Under the pieces are notes generated by a model that saw only the letters and a list, made by a program, of their open reading frames with translations, ran no database searches and was not told the origin of the DNA. From an uncultured Lachnospiraceae bacterium (GTDB lineage Bacteria > Bacillota > Clostridia > Lachnospirales > Lachnospiraceae), in assembly GCA_902783375.1 (NCBI GenBank), contig CACZQN010000031.1, forward strand, positions 62,001 to 126,000: a DNA stretch of 64,000 nucleotides, written 5' to 3'. The position numbers and the translations under genes are program-made. Position 1 is the first letter of the stretch; each line of letters starts with the position of its first letter. Positions 1-9,244 of the stretch are shown in pieces.

Positions 1-2
1 TG

Positions 3-50
3 AAAGTAGCGGAAGAGGAAGACCTTGAAGCACTTTCTGTCAATGAATAA
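3..50 (+). CDS. C-terminal end of an upstream gene (partial)
   Basis: The window opens in a reading frame ending in a short acidic tail (EEEDLEALSVNE) and a TAA stop at 48-50, about 30 bases before secDF. Too little is left to identify the protein. In Clostridia the gene before secDF is often the SCIFF peptide maturase, but nothing here tests that. Confidence 0.4.
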   Translation, partial: KVAEEEDLEALSVNE

Positions 51-80
51 AAAAATTTCCAAAGAGAGAGGTAAGTTCCA

Positions 81-2297
81 ATGAATAGTAAAGGACGCGG
101 TGCAGCGAAGCTTGGCGTATTCCTGATTGCTGTCATCCTGCTGGTCTGTGTGACCCTGGGTGTCTTCGGCAATACCGCCGGCAGCGCTTACGGCATCAAG
201 AGAGGTCTTGACCTGGCCGGCGGTGTGAGTATCACCTATGAAGCAACGAAAGCGGATCCATCCGCAACCGAGATGGCAGATACCATCGAAAAGATGCGGA
301 TGAGAGCTGAGAATTTCTCGACAGAATCCGAAGTCTACCAGGAAGGCAGCAGCCGGATCGTGGTTGATATTCCGGATGTCACCGATGCGGATGCAGTGCT
401 TGCACAGATGGGTTCCGCCGGATCCATCCAGTTTATCCCGGTAGAAGGCAATATCGTTCAGAATGAAGAGGGCTACTATGTTCTCAATGCGTCGATGGAT
501 GAACTGTATGCGAATGGCCAGGTCGTCATCGACGGTTCGGATATCTCGACTGCCAAGGCAAAGGATGTCCAGGATACTCTGGGCGTTGAGCATCTGGTTG
601 TTCTGTCTCTGAATCAGAGCGGAGCAGCAAAGTTTGCGAAGGCAACAGAAGAGAACTACGGTAAGCAGATCGCCATCGTCTATGATGGGAATGTCATCTC
701 CGCACCGGTTGTCCGTGCCATCATCACGGATGGTGAGGCGACCATCTCCGGTCAGGAGAGCATCCAGGAAGCAGAAAGACTGGCTTCCATTATCCGGATC
801 GGCGCACTGCCGCTCGAACTGACCGAGATCCGCTCCCAGGTTGTCGGCGCAAAGCTTGGTGATACCGCTCTGCAGACAAGTCTCCTGGCCGGTCTGATCG
901 GCTTCCTGCTTGTATTCATCTTCATGATCGTTGTATACCGGATTCCGGGTCTTGCATCGAGCCTTGCACTCTGTGCATATGTCACGATCGAGCTGATCCT
1001 GCTTGATCTCCTCGAGATCACCCTGACCCTTCCGGGTATTGCAGGTATTATCCTTTCCATTGGTATGGCCGTGGATGCGAACGTCATCATTTTCACCCGT
1101 ATCAAGGAAGAAATCGGTGCCGGAAAGACGGTCCGCTCCGCGATCAAGCTTGGTTTCTCCAAGGCATTGTCCGCCATCATCGACGGCAACGTCACCACCA
1201 TTATCGCAGGTATCGTGCTGGCGATCTTCGGAACCGGTACCATCAAGGGCTTCGCATATACCCTGATCCTTGGTATCCTGATTTCCATGCTGACAGCACT
1301 GTTCATCACCAGATTCCTGCTGTATGCACTCTATGATCTGGGCTTTGATTCTGAGATATTCTATGGAATCAAGACCGAGAGAACACCGATCAACTTCATC
1401 GGATTCTCGAAGAAGGCATATATCATTTCCGGTGCCATCATCTGTGTCGGCATTATCGCCATCATCGTCAATTCCATCACCGGAACTGCTTTCAATTATG
1501 CACTGGAGTTCTCCGGTGGTACTTCGACAGAAGTTGTTTTCGACGGTGGAAATGTCCCGTCCAATGACGAAATCCGCGCTCTGGTCAACGGTGCTGTTCC
1601 GGGCTTGTCCGATGTCGATGTCGCGCAGGTTGTCGGTGAGGATAAGGTTATCGTGAAGACACGTGACCTGACACTCGAGGAGCGTGCAGCGGTGCATCAG
1701 GCGTTCTTTGATCAGTACAATGTCTCCGAGGGCAATATTGAGGAGCAGATTATTTCCGGCGCTGTCAGCGGAGAGATGAAGCGGGATGCGCTGATGTCCG
1801 TCATTGCAGCAACCATCTGCATGCTGATCTACATCATCATCCGTTTCCGCAACGTCAACTTCGGTTTCAGTGCAGTCCTTGCACTGCTGCATGACGTCAT
1901 GATCGTCGTGACGCTGTATGCGCTGACCAGAATGAATGTCGGCAATACCTTCATTGCCTGCATGCTGACGATCGTCGGTTACTCGATCAACGCGACCATC
2001 ATCATCTTTGACCGTATCCGTGAAAATATCGCGGAGATGCAGAAGAAAGATACCTATGCGGATATCGTGAACCGTTCCATCACACAGACACTGACCAGAA
2101 GCATCAACACCAATATCACCACACTGGTCATGGTCGTCATGCTGATGATCCTCGGCGTTTCCTCTGTCAGAGAGTTTGCACTGCCGCTGATCGTCGGCCT
2201 CGTCTTCGGTACCTATTCTTCGATCTGCATCACGGGCTGCCTCTGGTATCACCTGAACCAGATCAAAGTGAAGAAAGAGGTTGCAAAGAAGGCCTGA
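81..2297 (+). CDS. secDF: SecDF fused protein translocase subunit
   Basis: Single polypeptide of 738 residues combining SecD and SecF, the proton-motive-force driven accessory subunits that help SecYEG pull exported proteins across the membrane. The SecD half begins with one membrane segment (about 10-30) and the D1 motif GLDLAGGV (about 43). The periplasmic P1 region is short compared with the E. coli protein. A five-helix block follows, with GMAVDANVIIF near 328. The SecF half starts about 440, carries LEFSGGT near 474 and GYSINATIIIFDR near 633. The ATG at 81 follows GAGAGGTAA at a normal distance. The single-chain form is common in Firmicutes. Confidence 0.95.
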   Translation: MNSKGRGAAKLGVFLIAVILLVCVTLGVFGNTAGSAYGIKRGLDLAGGVSITYEATKADPSATEMADTIEKMRMRAENFSTESEVYQEGSSRIVVDIPDVTDADAVLAQMGSAGSIQFIPVEGNIVQNEEGYYVLNASMDELYANGQVVIDGSDISTAKAKDVQDTLGVEHLVVLSLNQSGAAKFAKATEENYGKQIAIVYDGNVISAPVVRAIITDGEATISGQESIQEAERLASIIRIGALPLELTEIRSQVVGAKLGDTALQTSLLAGLIGFLLVFIFMIVVYRIPGLASSLALCAYVTIELILLDLLEITLTLPGIAGIILSIGMAVDANVIIFTRIKEEIGAGKTVRSAIKLGFSKALSAIIDGNVTTIIAGIVLAIFGTGTIKGFAYTLILGILISMLTALFITRFLLYALYDLGFDSEIFYGIKTERTPINFIGFSKKAYIISGAIICVGIIAIIVNSITGTAFNYALEFSGGTSTEVVFDGGNVPSNDEIRALVNGAVPGLSDVDVAQVVGEDKVIVKTRDLTLEERAAVHQAFFDQYNVSEGNIEEQIISGAVSGEMKRDALMSVIAATICMLIYIIIRFRNVNFGFSAVLALLHDVMIVVTLYALTRMNVGNTFIACMLTIVGYSINATIIIFDRIRENIAEMQKKDTYADIVNRSITQTLTRSINTNITTLVMVVMLMILGVSSVREFALPLIVGLVFGTYSSICITGCLWYHLNQIKVKKEVAKKA

Positions 2298-2353
2298 ATA
2301 GAGTATTGTTAAGTTAGGAACTGCTGTAAATATTCGGTAAGGACGGTGGAAAA

Positions 2354-2785
2354 ATGTTTGTCTTCTGGCTCATTTGTTTTATCGGACTTCTGGCTGTGGA
2401 GTTCATGACGCAGGCGCTGACAACGATCTGGTTCTGCGCAGGTGCGATTGTTGCCATGATTGTCTCCTTTATCGGAGCACCATTCTGGCTTCAGCTGATC
2501 CTTTTCGTTGCAGTCTCACTGGTTGTGCTTTTGTTCTACAGACCGCTTGCCATCAAGTATGTGAACAGCAAGCGCATCCGGACCAATGTGGATGAACTGG
2601 TTGGAAAAGATGCAAGAGTCTGTGAGAGAATTGACAACAACGCCGGCAAAGGCCGTGTGATCTTAAACGGAGTAGACTGGGCTGCCAGATCCCTTGATGG
2701 CTCTGTCATCGAGGAACAGGAGATGGTCACAGTCCGTGAGATCCAGGGCGTGAAGGCGATTGTAGAAAAGAAGAAGGAGGCATAA
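2354..2785 (+). CDS. NfeD-like membrane protein
   Basis: 143 residues: a hydrophobic N-terminal half with three closely packed membrane segments (about 2-20, 22-42, 45-64), then a soluble C-terminal half (about 75-143) with the GKDARVCERI...GRVILNGVDW pattern of the NfeD OB-fold. NfeD proteins are small membrane partners of SPFH/stomatin proteins, and the next gene, 5 bp downstream, is an SPFH protein, so the two are almost certainly co-translated. The exact biological role of such pairs (membrane microdomain organisation, quality control) is unsettled. Confidence 0.88.
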   Translation: MFVFWLICFIGLLAVEFMTQALTTIWFCAGAIVAMIVSFIGAPFWLQLILFVAVSLVVLLFYRPLAIKYVNSKRIRTNVDELVGKDARVCERIDNNAGKGRVILNGVDWAARSLDGSVIEEQEMVTVREIQGVKAIVEKKKEA

Positions 2786-2790
2786 GTACT

Positions 2791-3735
2791 ATGGGAGGAT
2801 TGATTACTGTTGTCGTTTTCGCCATCATTATCATTCTGGTGGTCGCTTCATCGATCCGGATTGTTCCGCAGTCTGAAGCCTATGTCGTCGAGCGTCTGGG
2901 CGCTTATCTGACTACCTGGAACGTCGGTGTCAAGTTCAAGGTTCCTTTCATTGACCGGATTGCAAGACATGTATCCCTGAAGGAGATGGTTGCAGACTTT
3001 GCGCCGCAGCCGGTAATCACGAAGGATAATGTTACCATGCGGATTGATACGGTCGTGTTCTATCAGATCACAGATCCGAAGCTGTATACCTACGGCGTTG
3101 AGAATCCGATGTCCGCCATCGAGAATCTGACCGCGACAACGCTCAGAAACATCATTGGTGATCTGGAACTCGATGAGACCCTGACTTCCCGTGAGACCAT
3201 CAATACCAAGATGCGTGCGACACTCGATATCGCAACCGATCCGTGGGGCATCAAGGTCAACCGTGTCGAGCTGAAGAACATCATCCCGCCTGCAGCCATC
3301 CAGGAAGCCATGGAGAAGCAGATGAAGGCCGAGCGTGAACGCCGTGAAGCGGTCACCAGAGCAGAAGGTGAGAAGAGATCGGCCATCCTCGTTGCAGAAG
3401 GTCAGAAGGAATCCATGATTCTTCAGGCAGAAGCAGAGAAGGCTGCGCAGATCCTTCATGCAGAAGCACAGAAGGAAGCAACCATTCGCGAGGCAGAAGG
3501 TCAGGCAGAAGCGATCCGTAACGTCCAGAAAGCGAATGCAGATGGTATCCGCTACCTGAACGAAGCAAATCCGACTGGCGATGTCATCAAGCTGAAGGGC
3601 ATCGAGGCCTTTGGCAAGGCTGCTGACGGCAAGTCCACGAAGATCATCATTCCTTCGGACATCCAGGGACTTGCAAGCATCGTCGCCGGCGTCACGGAAG
3701 TCGCACAGACCTCCAAAGAAAAACCGGCAGACTGA
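2791..3735 (+). CDS. SPFH/stomatin-like membrane protease-associated protein (QmcA type)
   Basis: 314 residues with one N-terminal membrane anchor (about 4-24), then IRIVPQSEAYVVERLGAY, the typical start of the SPFH/band 7 domain (about 27-200). A long Ala/Glu/Lys-rich coiled coil with repeated AEG/AEAEKAAQI units (about 185-255) follows. Length and order match QmcA/stomatin-like proteins that assemble into large membrane rings with an NfeD partner. The gene follows the NfeD-like gene directly and ends before a strong bidirectional terminator, making this pair the end of the secDF transcription unit. Confidence 0.92.
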   Translation: MGGLITVVVFAIIIILVVASSIRIVPQSEAYVVERLGAYLTTWNVGVKFKVPFIDRIARHVSLKEMVADFAPQPVITKDNVTMRIDTVVFYQITDPKLYTYGVENPMSAIENLTATTLRNIIGDLELDETLTSRETINTKMRATLDIATDPWGIKVNRVELKNIIPPAAIQEAMEKQMKAERERREAVTRAEGEKRSAILVAEGQKESMILQAEAEKAAQILHAEAQKEATIREAEGQAEAIRNVQKANADGIRYLNEANPTGDVIKLKGIEAFGKAADGKSTKIIIPSDIQGLASIVAGVTEVAQTSKEKPAD

Positions 3736-3772
3736 ATTGTTTCCGAAAAGAATGAACAACAAATGATATAGA

Positions 3773-3805
3773 AAGAAGGCTCCGGCATGCCGGAGCCTTC
3801 TTTTT
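3773..3805. terminator. Bidirectional rho-independent terminator
   Basis: A perfect 14-bp stem (AAGAAGGCTCCGGC and its complement, 3773-3786/3789-3802) with T-rich flank on the plus side and an A-rich flank that gives a U-tract on the minus strand. It lies between the convergent SPFH gene and GH2 gene and probably serves both. Confidence 0.9.
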
Positions 3806-3856
3806 GCCGTACCAGTACTTTTGTTGTAACTGGTTCGTTTGTTCTTCTGGTGCAGA

Positions 3857-6397
3857 TTATTTGAATTCCACTGTGATGGCTTCTTCACCGAGGCCTTCTG
3901 CATTGACAGTGAGGACAGTTTCGCCTGCCTCGTAGCCGGCGCGGAGGATGGCCAGAGCGTGGCCGCGATAGGTGTGGAATGTGCCTGCAGTGTAATTCTC
4001 GTCTGTGACCGGATTTCCGGAGCCGAAGCCAAGAAGTTCGGCAGAACCGGTGACCGAAGCAGAGAGGAGAACGGATGCATCCGGAACAAGATGGCCCGCT
4101 GCATCGAGGATCTCTGCCTGAACGTAGATCAGGGAGTGACCGTCTGCAGCAGCTGCCTGCTTTTCAGCGCACAGTCTGAGAGCAGCCGGAGCGCCAACTG
4201 TAATGAGCTCATCTCTCGAGATCTCTTTTCCATCTTTCCTGCTGATCGCGGTAACGGTTCCTGCTTCATACGGTACGGTAAACAGGAAACTGTTCGGAAG
4301 TTCCGGACCATTACCTGCAAGACGCTCCCCGTTCTTCAGGGTGCACTTCGATACGCCGTTGACGAGCAGTTCCACTTCATCGGCACTGCTGAAGACGACG
4401 ACATCGGTATTCTGGCCTTTCTTGCCTGCCCAGTTCCAGTTCTTCTCAACATTAATGAAGCCCCACATGCTGATCAGTTCGGTCTTGCCGTAGTTTGCAG
4501 GATCGTAGGAGAATACGTGTGTTGCCGGGCTGCCGAAGATAACCTGGCGGTATGCACCCTGCGGGAGCAGGTTGCCGTTGATGTCGTAGTCCGCATCATT
4601 TGCCGTTCTCCACGGGAAGACGGAGGTGTGAGAGGAGAGGGCGAACGGGCCCATCTTCGTGGCCGGATCGTCCGGTTCGAAGAAGACAGCCTTGCCGATG
4701 CCGGCCTCGCCGATGTAGTCGTAGGCGGTCCAGGTGAAATCACCGATGACGTAAGGCGTGGACTTCACCATCGGCCAGCGGGCGCCGATTTCCTTCGGAT
4801 AGTTCTCGGAACCGAGGATGACACGGTCTGGGAAGAGTTTATGGCTGTTCTCGTATTTGTTCTCCATGTAGTTGTAGCCGACGATATCAAGACCGTTGGT
4901 GAAGCACTCGGTCAGCGCCTCCCAGCTGTGGTCGTCCTGGCCGGCCATATCGGCGTTCTGCAGCGCTCCGCCGCCGTTCACGACGCCCATCATCTGCTGC
5001 AGGCCTTCGATCTGAAGATCGTCGTCGAGGCCGTTCCAGAAGGAGCAGATGCCGTTCGATACCGGCCGGCTCGGGTCAAGCGCCTTGACGGTGTCGGCAA
5101 GCTGTGTGGCGAGCGTATAGCCGTTGTTCAGGCCGCCGCGCTCCACGATCTCGTTGCCGGTGGACCAGATGATGACGGACGGATGAATCCGGTCTCTTCT
5201 GATAAATGCCGTGAGGTCTTTCTGCCAGTCTGTTGCGAAGAACATGCTGTAGTCGCCCGGCTGTTTTGCCATGCCCCAGGCGTCAAATGCTTCGTCGAAG
5301 ATGTACATGCCGAGGCGGTCGCAGGCCTCTACGAAGGCAGGAGATGGCGGGTTGTGGGTGGTACGGACAGCATTAAAGCCGCTCGCCTTCAGGAGGGAGA
5401 GCTTTCTGTATTCTGCATCATAAAGGCTGACGGCGCCGAGAAGGCCGTTGTCGTGATGCAGGCAGCCGCCGGCGAGCTTGACGGTCTCACCGTTGATCTG
5501 AAGACCATTTACAACATCTGCGATGATGGTGCGGACACCGAACAGCTCACAGACGGTATCGGTCGTTGTGGTTTCATTTCTGGTCATATGAGTGCGGAAT
5601 TCGCCGATATCCGTGACCTCTGCCTTCAGGCAGTACAGGTTCGGATTCTCTGCGTTCCAGAGCTTCGGATTCTCCAGATGGAAGGCCATATGGGCGGTCT
5701 CTTCCGCATTCGGATTGACCTGGATCTTCTGAGAGCGGGAGAGGACTTCTTCACCGGTCGCATCATCGATCAGGGTCAGGGTGACACCGACGATCTTGTT
5801 GAGCGGGGTCTCGTTGCAGATATCGACCTCTGCCTTGATCTGCGCATAGGCCGGGCTTCCGTCCTTGCCGCAGACGATCTTTTCGGTATAAGCGAACAGG
5901 CCGTCATGCTTCACATGAACCTTCGGCGTATGGATCAGCCAGACGCTGCGGAAGATGCCGGCGCCGGAGAACCAGCGGGAATTCGGCTGCATGCTTGGAT
6001 TGACCGTCACAAGGATACGGTTTTCCTTGCCAAATGCAGCATATGGTGTGATATCAACCGGGAACGGGACATAGCCATAGTGCTGAAGGGAGACCTTATA
6101 GCCGTTGATCTCAACCGTCGCATTCATCATAACGCCTTCGAAGTAGAGAAAGACTTTCTCGTCAGCCCACTCCGCAGGGATCTCGATCTTCTTGACATAA
6201 TGTGCCACGCCGGCAGTGTAGTAACCGCTCGAAGGACCCGGAACCGCGGTCTCAGAGACTTCAGAAGCCACCATGTAATCATGTGGAAGATTCACGGTTT
6301 TCGCATTCGGATTGCCACGGAACATCCGCATCAGCTCGAACGTACCAGGGCTGAAGGACCACTCGCGGTCCAGATTGATCTGATTCAGGTTTTTCAT
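3857..6397 (-). CDS. Glycoside hydrolase family 2 (beta-galactosidase/glucuronidase-like)
   Basis: 846 residues with the GH2 order: jelly-roll sugar-binding domain (about 15-190, RWFSGAGIFRSVWL near 140-155), Ig-like domain (about 195-290), TIM barrel (about 295-600) and C-terminal Ig-like domains with ELLGFGSGNP near 795. The acid/base Glu is in WSTGNEI (E416) and the nucleophile Glu in LGSENYP (E531), so the enzyme should be active as a retaining exo-glycosidase. There is no signal peptide, so it is cytoplasmic. No sugar transporter or regulator adjoins it, so the natural substrate (beta-galactoside, beta-glucuronide or other) cannot be fixed. GGAG lies 7 bases before the start on the minus strand. 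Confidence 0.93.
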   Translation of the reverse strand: MKNLNQINLDREWSFSPGTFELMRMFRGNPNAKTVNLPHDYMVASEVSETAVPGPSSGYYTAGVAHYVKKIEIPAEWADEKVFLYFEGVMMNATVEINGYKVSLQHYGYVPFPVDITPYAAFGKENRILVTVNPSMQPNSRWFSGAGIFRSVWLIHTPKVHVKHDGLFAYTEKIVCGKDGSPAYAQIKAEVDICNETPLNKIVGVTLTLIDDATGEEVLSRSQKIQVNPNAEETAHMAFHLENPKLWNAENPNLYCLKAEVTDIGEFRTHMTRNETTTTDTVCELFGVRTIIADVVNGLQINGETVKLAGGCLHHDNGLLGAVSLYDAEYRKLSLLKASGFNAVRTTHNPPSPAFVEACDRLGMYIFDEAFDAWGMAKQPGDYSMFFATDWQKDLTAFIRRDRIHPSVIIWSTGNEIVERGGLNNGYTLATQLADTVKALDPSRPVSNGICSFWNGLDDDLQIEGLQQMMGVVNGGGALQNADMAGQDDHSWEALTECFTNGLDIVGYNYMENKYENSHKLFPDRVILGSENYPKEIGARWPMVKSTPYVIGDFTWTAYDYIGEAGIGKAVFFEPDDPATKMGPFALSSHTSVFPWRTANDADYDINGNLLPQGAYRQVIFGSPATHVFSYDPANYGKTELISMWGFINVEKNWNWAGKKGQNTDVVVFSSADEVELLVNGVSKCTLKNGERLAGNGPELPNSFLFTVPYEAGTVTAISRKDGKEISRDELITVGAPAALRLCAEKQAAAADGHSLIYVQAEILDAAGHLVPDASVLLSASVTGSAELLGFGSGNPVTDENYTAGTFHTYRGHALAILRAGYEAGETVLTVNAEGLGEEAITVEFK

Positions 6398-6443
6398 GTT
6401 GCGTCTCCATTCATAAATGTTTGATGAACACTCACCACCTATC

Positions 6444-6473
6444 AGTATAGCATAGAAAAAGGCAGAAATACAA
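6444..6473 (-). promoter_or_regulatory. Putative promoter of the GH2 gene
   Basis: On the minus strand TTGTAT (6468-6473) and TATACT (6444-6449) are separated by 18 bases and lie about 50 bases before the GH2 start codon. A good -10 and a moderate -35 give a plausible housekeeping sigma promoter. Confidence 0.55.
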
Positions 6474-6518
6474 TGCGGAATGAAGGAAAGAAAAAGAATC
6501 TATATTGCGAAAAAGTAT

Positions 6519-6547
6519 TTGACAAACAAGCATAATAAGCGTATAAT
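6519..6547 (+). promoter_or_regulatory. Consensus sigma-70/SigA promoter of tRNA-Trp
   Basis: Perfect consensus: TTGACA (6519-6524), a 17-base spacer and TATAAT (6542-6547), 13 bases before the tRNA. One of the strongest-looking promoters in the window. Confidence 0.92.
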
Positions 6548-6560
6548 ATCACTGTTGCGT

Positions 6561-6631
6561 AGGGGATTGGTCAAATGGTATGACAAGGGTCTCCAAAACC
6601 TTTAGCGGGAGTTCGATTCTCTCATCCCCTG
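6561..6631 (+). tRNA. tRNA-Trp (anticodon CCA)
   Basis: Folds as a cloverleaf: acceptor AGGGGAT/ATCCCCT, D arm GTCA/TGAC, anticodon loop CTCCAAA giving CCA, and T arm GGGAG-TTCGATT-CTCTC, with discriminator G at 6631. The 3' CCA is not encoded. It has its own consensus promoter and terminator, so it is a single-gene unit. Confidence 0.95.
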
Positions 6632-6642
6632 GTACCTACAAA

Positions 6643-6674
6643 ACCCGGAAGCCTGAAAGGCTTCCGGGTTTTTT
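6643..6674 (+). terminator. Rho-independent terminator after tRNA-Trp
   Basis: Stem ACCCGGAAGCCT/AGGCTTCCGGGT (12 bp) with a 3-base loop followed by six T residues, starting 11 bases after the tRNA. Confidence 0.9.
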
Positions 6675-6765
6675 GTGAGATCCTTGTTCTTGCTTTCCAT
6701 GGCCTGGAATGATATGATGAACCCAGAAATCTCTGACATGTTTGAGCAGAAAGGATGGAAGAGTG

Positions 6766-6978
6766 ATGAAGAAGTTGAATCAATATGCTGGTTCCGTGGC
6801 CCTGATCTTGATGATGACCCTGCTGTTTACAGCTGCGGCGCTGCAACCCGTCTTTGCAGATGTGTATGTGCCGACGCCGCTGGATATCGCAAGAGAACTG
6901 CTGCCGCAGATTGCGATCTGCGTGCTGGTTGTGGTTGTGATTGTCGTTGTCGTGATTGCCATGAAGAAGAGAAAGTAA
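6766..6978 (+). CDS. Small secreted/membrane peptide of unknown function
   Basis: 70 residues. The N-terminus is a classic signal peptide (MKKLNQYAG, hydrophobic core, LQPVFA before a likely cleavage at about residue 30). The remaining roughly 40 residues end in a very hydrophobic Val/Ile-rich helix (about 48-66) and the positive tail KKRK. This predicts a tiny type I membrane protein with a short outside segment (DVYVPTPLDIARELLPQ). The ATG at 6766 has GGAAGAG upstream; a longer start at 6742 would spoil the signal peptide. It is 3 bp from the following HD gene. No family is recognised. Confidence 0.65.
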   Translation: MKKLNQYAGSVALILMMTLLFTAAALQPVFADVYVPTPLDIARELLPQIAICVLVVVVIVVVVIAMKKRK

Positions 6979-6981
6979 GAG

Positions 6982-7572
6982 ATGATGGACGAGCGGTTAA
7001 AGAAGCAGCTGGATTTTGCGCTGGAGATCGATAAAGAGAAGAATATCTTCCGGCAGACCCACCTTTCCGGGCATGGCCGGAATGAGAATGATGCAGAGCA
7101 TGCCTGGCATATGTCGATCATGGCTTATCTGCTGCGGGAATATGCGAATGAAGAGGTGGACATCGCCAGAGTCATGCTGATGTGCCTGATCCATGACATC
7201 GTGGAGATTGATGCGGGCGATACCTATGCCTACGATGCGGAGGGGCTGACGACACAGAAAGAGAGAGAAGATGCGGCGAAGGAGCGAATCTTCTCAATCC
7301 TGCCTGATGACCAGAAAGCGGAACTGATCGCTCTCTTTAATGAGTTTGAAGCCTGTGAGACGGCGGAATCGAAATATGCGCATGCGATGGACAATCTGCA
7401 GCCGCTGATCCTGAATAACAGCAACGGCGGCGGGGACTGGAAGGCGCACGGCGTTACGTCGAAACAGGTCTATGGAAGACAGTCAAAGACCAGGATGGGA
7501 TCAGAGACACTTTACCAGGTGACCGATGCCATCATCCAGGAGAATATCCGGAAGGGAATTCTTCCTGAGTAA
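6982..7572 (+). CDS. HD-domain hydrolase (5'-deoxynucleotidase YfbR-like)
   Basis: 196 residues dominated by an HD phosphohydrolase fold: N-terminal helix, H in NDAEHAWHMS (about 37-46), HD pair in CLIHDIVEIDAGD (about 72-84), and a distal D in AHAMDNLQPL (about 132-142). This spacing fits the YfbR/YGK1 group, which dephosphorylates nucleoside 5'-monophosphates, especially deoxynucleotides, using a divalent metal. Substrate is inferred from family only. Two ATGs in tandem (6982, 6985) are possible starts. It is cytoplasmic and probably co-transcribed with the small peptide upstream. Confidence 0.85.
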   Translation: MMDERLKKQLDFALEIDKEKNIFRQTHLSGHGRNENDAEHAWHMSIMAYLLREYANEEVDIARVMLMCLIHDIVEIDAGDTYAYDAEGLTTQKEREDAAKERIFSILPDDQKAELIALFNEFEACETAESKYAHAMDNLQPLILNNSNGGGDWKAHGVTSKQVYGRQSKTRMGSETLYQVTDAIIQENIRKGILPE

Positions 7573-7647
7573 CGTGCAGCCGGCGAGTAAGCTGCGTGAG
7601 TAAGACGCAAGAGGCTGGAAGAGACACAAGACTAGAACAAATAAAAG

Positions 7648-7691
7648 CACCCGGGATTTCTCTTGAAAGCAGGAGAAATCCCGGGTGTTTT
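7648..7691. terminator. Bidirectional terminator between HD gene and amino-acid ABC operon
   Basis: A 15-bp perfect stem CACCCGGGATTTCTC/GAGAAATCCCGGGTG (7648-7662/7673-7687), loop of 10, T-run on the plus side and A-run on the other. It separates converging transcription units. Confidence 0.9.
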
Positions 7692-7741
7692 GTTGCGTTT
7701 ATGATACCCTTACAACTGCATAAAACTTTTGTAAATCCGTT

Positions 7742-8464
7742 TTACAAAACTTTTGCGAGGAAGGATTTGAGGCGTTCGCTCTTCGGATGGTTGAAGATCT
7801 CATCCGGGGTGCCTTCTTCGAGGATGACGCCGCCGTCGAGGAAGAGGATCCGGTTTGCGACTTCTCTTGCAAAGCCCATCTCGTGGGTAACGACGACCAT
7901 GGTCATGCCGTCTGCGGCGAGTTCCTTCATGACATCGAGGACTTCGCCGACCATCTCCGGATCGAGCGCTGATGTGGGCTCGTCGAAGAGCATCACATCC
8001 GGGCCCATGCAGAGTGCACGGACGATGGCGACTCGCTGTTTCTGACCGCCGGAGAGCTGGTTCGGATAGGAGAGGGCGCGGTCATCAAGGCCGACACGGG
8101 CGAGCAGCTCGTGTGCTTTGGCCTCGGCCTGCTCCTGCGTCATCTTCTTCAGCATGACCGGTGCGACCGTCATGTTCTGGAGGACCGTCATGTGCGGGAA
8201 GAGATTGAACTGCTGGAAGACCATGCCCATCTTCTGGCGGTGCAGGTTCAGATCCACCTTCTTGTCGGTCAGATCGTCTCCTTCGAAAATAATCTTTCCG
8301 GAGGTCGGTTTCTCGAGGAGGTTCAGGCAGCGCAGGAATGTGGATTTTCCGGAGCCGGAAGGACCGATGATGCAGACCACATCGCCCTTGTTGATCGTGG
8401 CATTGATCCCTTTCAGGACCTCAGTGCCTTCAAAATGCTTGACCAGATTTTCAACGTTTATCAC
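7742..8464 (-). CDS. Polar amino-acid ABC transporter ATP-binding protein
   Basis: About 240 residues with Walker [11 protein letters not shown]-loop region [14 protein letters not shown] signature LSGGQKQRV and Walker [13 protein letters not shown] followed by the H-loop VVTHEMGF. The sequence is of the GlnQ/ArtP/HisP type that powers uptake of glutamine, arginine, histidine or cystine. The start is chosen as GTG at 8464 because AAGGAGG (8475-8481) sits 10 bases before it; the longer TTG start at 8473 would touch the ribosome-binding site. It overlaps the permease gene by 14 bases, so the two are translationally coupled. Energises the importer encoded by the next two genes. Confidence 0.93.
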   Translation of the reverse strand: MINVENLVKHFEGTEVLKGINATINKGDVVCIIGPSGSGKSTFLRCLNLLEKPTSGKIIFEGDDLTDKKVDLNLHRQKMGMVFQQFNLFPHMTVLQNMTVAPVMLKKMTQEQAEAKAHELLARVGLDDRALSYPNQLSGGQKQRVAIVRALCMGPDVMLFDEPTSALDPEMVGEVLDVMKELAADGMTMVVVTHEMGFAREVANRILFLDGGVILEEGTPDEIFNHPKSERLKSFLAKVL

Positions 8465-9191
8465 TTGCTGCAAGCCTCCTTTCCATGATGCTGAGAAGCT
8501 TTGTCAGAACGAGAGACATCAGCAGGTAAATGATGGCAACCAGCGCGAGCGTGTTGACGGCATCGAACGTGTTGTTCCGGATCAGATTCCCGGCACGGGT
8601 CAGATCGACGACGGCCACATAACCGGCGACAGATGTTTCCTTCAGCAGGGCAATCAGCTCATTGCCGATCGCCGGAAGGATGTAGCGGACAGCCTGCGGC
8701 ATGATGATTTTCTGCATGCACTGCAGCTTCGAAAGGCCAAGGCTTCTGCCGGCCTCCATCTGGCCGTGATCCACTGCATTCAGACCGCTGCGGATCAGCT
8801 CCGCCATGTAGGCACCCGAATTGACGCCGAACGCAACGATGGCAACCGGGATGCCGTTCTTCGCTGTTGCGAAGACAACGTAGAAGAAGATGAGCAGCAG
8901 CACGGTCATCGGGATACCGCGGATGACATTCACATACACATTGCAGAGTACTGCAAACGGCTTCAGTGCCGGGACGTCCTCTGCAAAATACTTGATCACG
9001 GCGATCAGGGTGCCGATCACGACGCCGATCACCAGCGCGCCGAGCGTGATGATGATCGTGTTGCGGAAGCCTTCAAAGAGCATGGTATAGTAGCCTTTTG
9101 CAATAAAGGTCTTATACAGCTTCTGAAACCAGGCATCCAGGAATCCACCCGCAAGCAGATTCAGAAAGAAACTGGGTCCGAACCATTCCAT
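8451..9191 (-). CDS. Polar amino-acid ABC transporter permease
   Basis: 246 residues, HisM/GlnP family membrane subunit with about five helices. The family motif region [31 protein letters not shown] (split here for reading: [11 protein letters not shown] near 130, then [12 protein letters not shown]) is the EAA loop that docks on the ATPase. A GGAGG lies 10 bases before the ATG. Only one permease gene is present, so the importer probably uses a homodimer. It lies between the ATPase and binding-protein genes, all on the minus strand. Confidence 0.93.
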   Translation of the reverse strand: MEWFGPSFFLNLLAGGFLDAWFQKLYKTFIAKGYYTMLFEGFRNTIIITLGALVIGVVIGTLIAVIKYFAEDVPALKPFAVLCNVYVNVIRGIPMTVLLLIFFYVVFATAKNGIPVAIVAFGVNSGAYMAELIRSGLNAVDHGQMEAGRSLGLSKLQCMQKIIMPQAVRYILPAIGNELIALLKETSVAGYVAVVDLTRAGNLIRNNTFDAVNTLALVAIIYLLMSLVLTKLLSIMERRLAASDKR

Positions 9192-9244
9192 CAGGGATTA
9201 ACCTCCAGTCGATGTAACAAATGATCACTGTTCAGAACATGCGC

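Noticed and set aside
3839..6424. Plus-strand open frame of about 860 codons opposite the GH2 gene
   Set aside because: Antisense of the GH2 gene, which has both catalytic glutamates, a promoter and a ribosome-binding site on the minus strand; the plus frame has none.
6561..7572. Integrated element at tRNA-Trp
   Set aside because: No integrase, no 3' tRNA duplicate and an intact tRNA terminator; neighbours look native. The same holds for tRNA-Thr at 18361.
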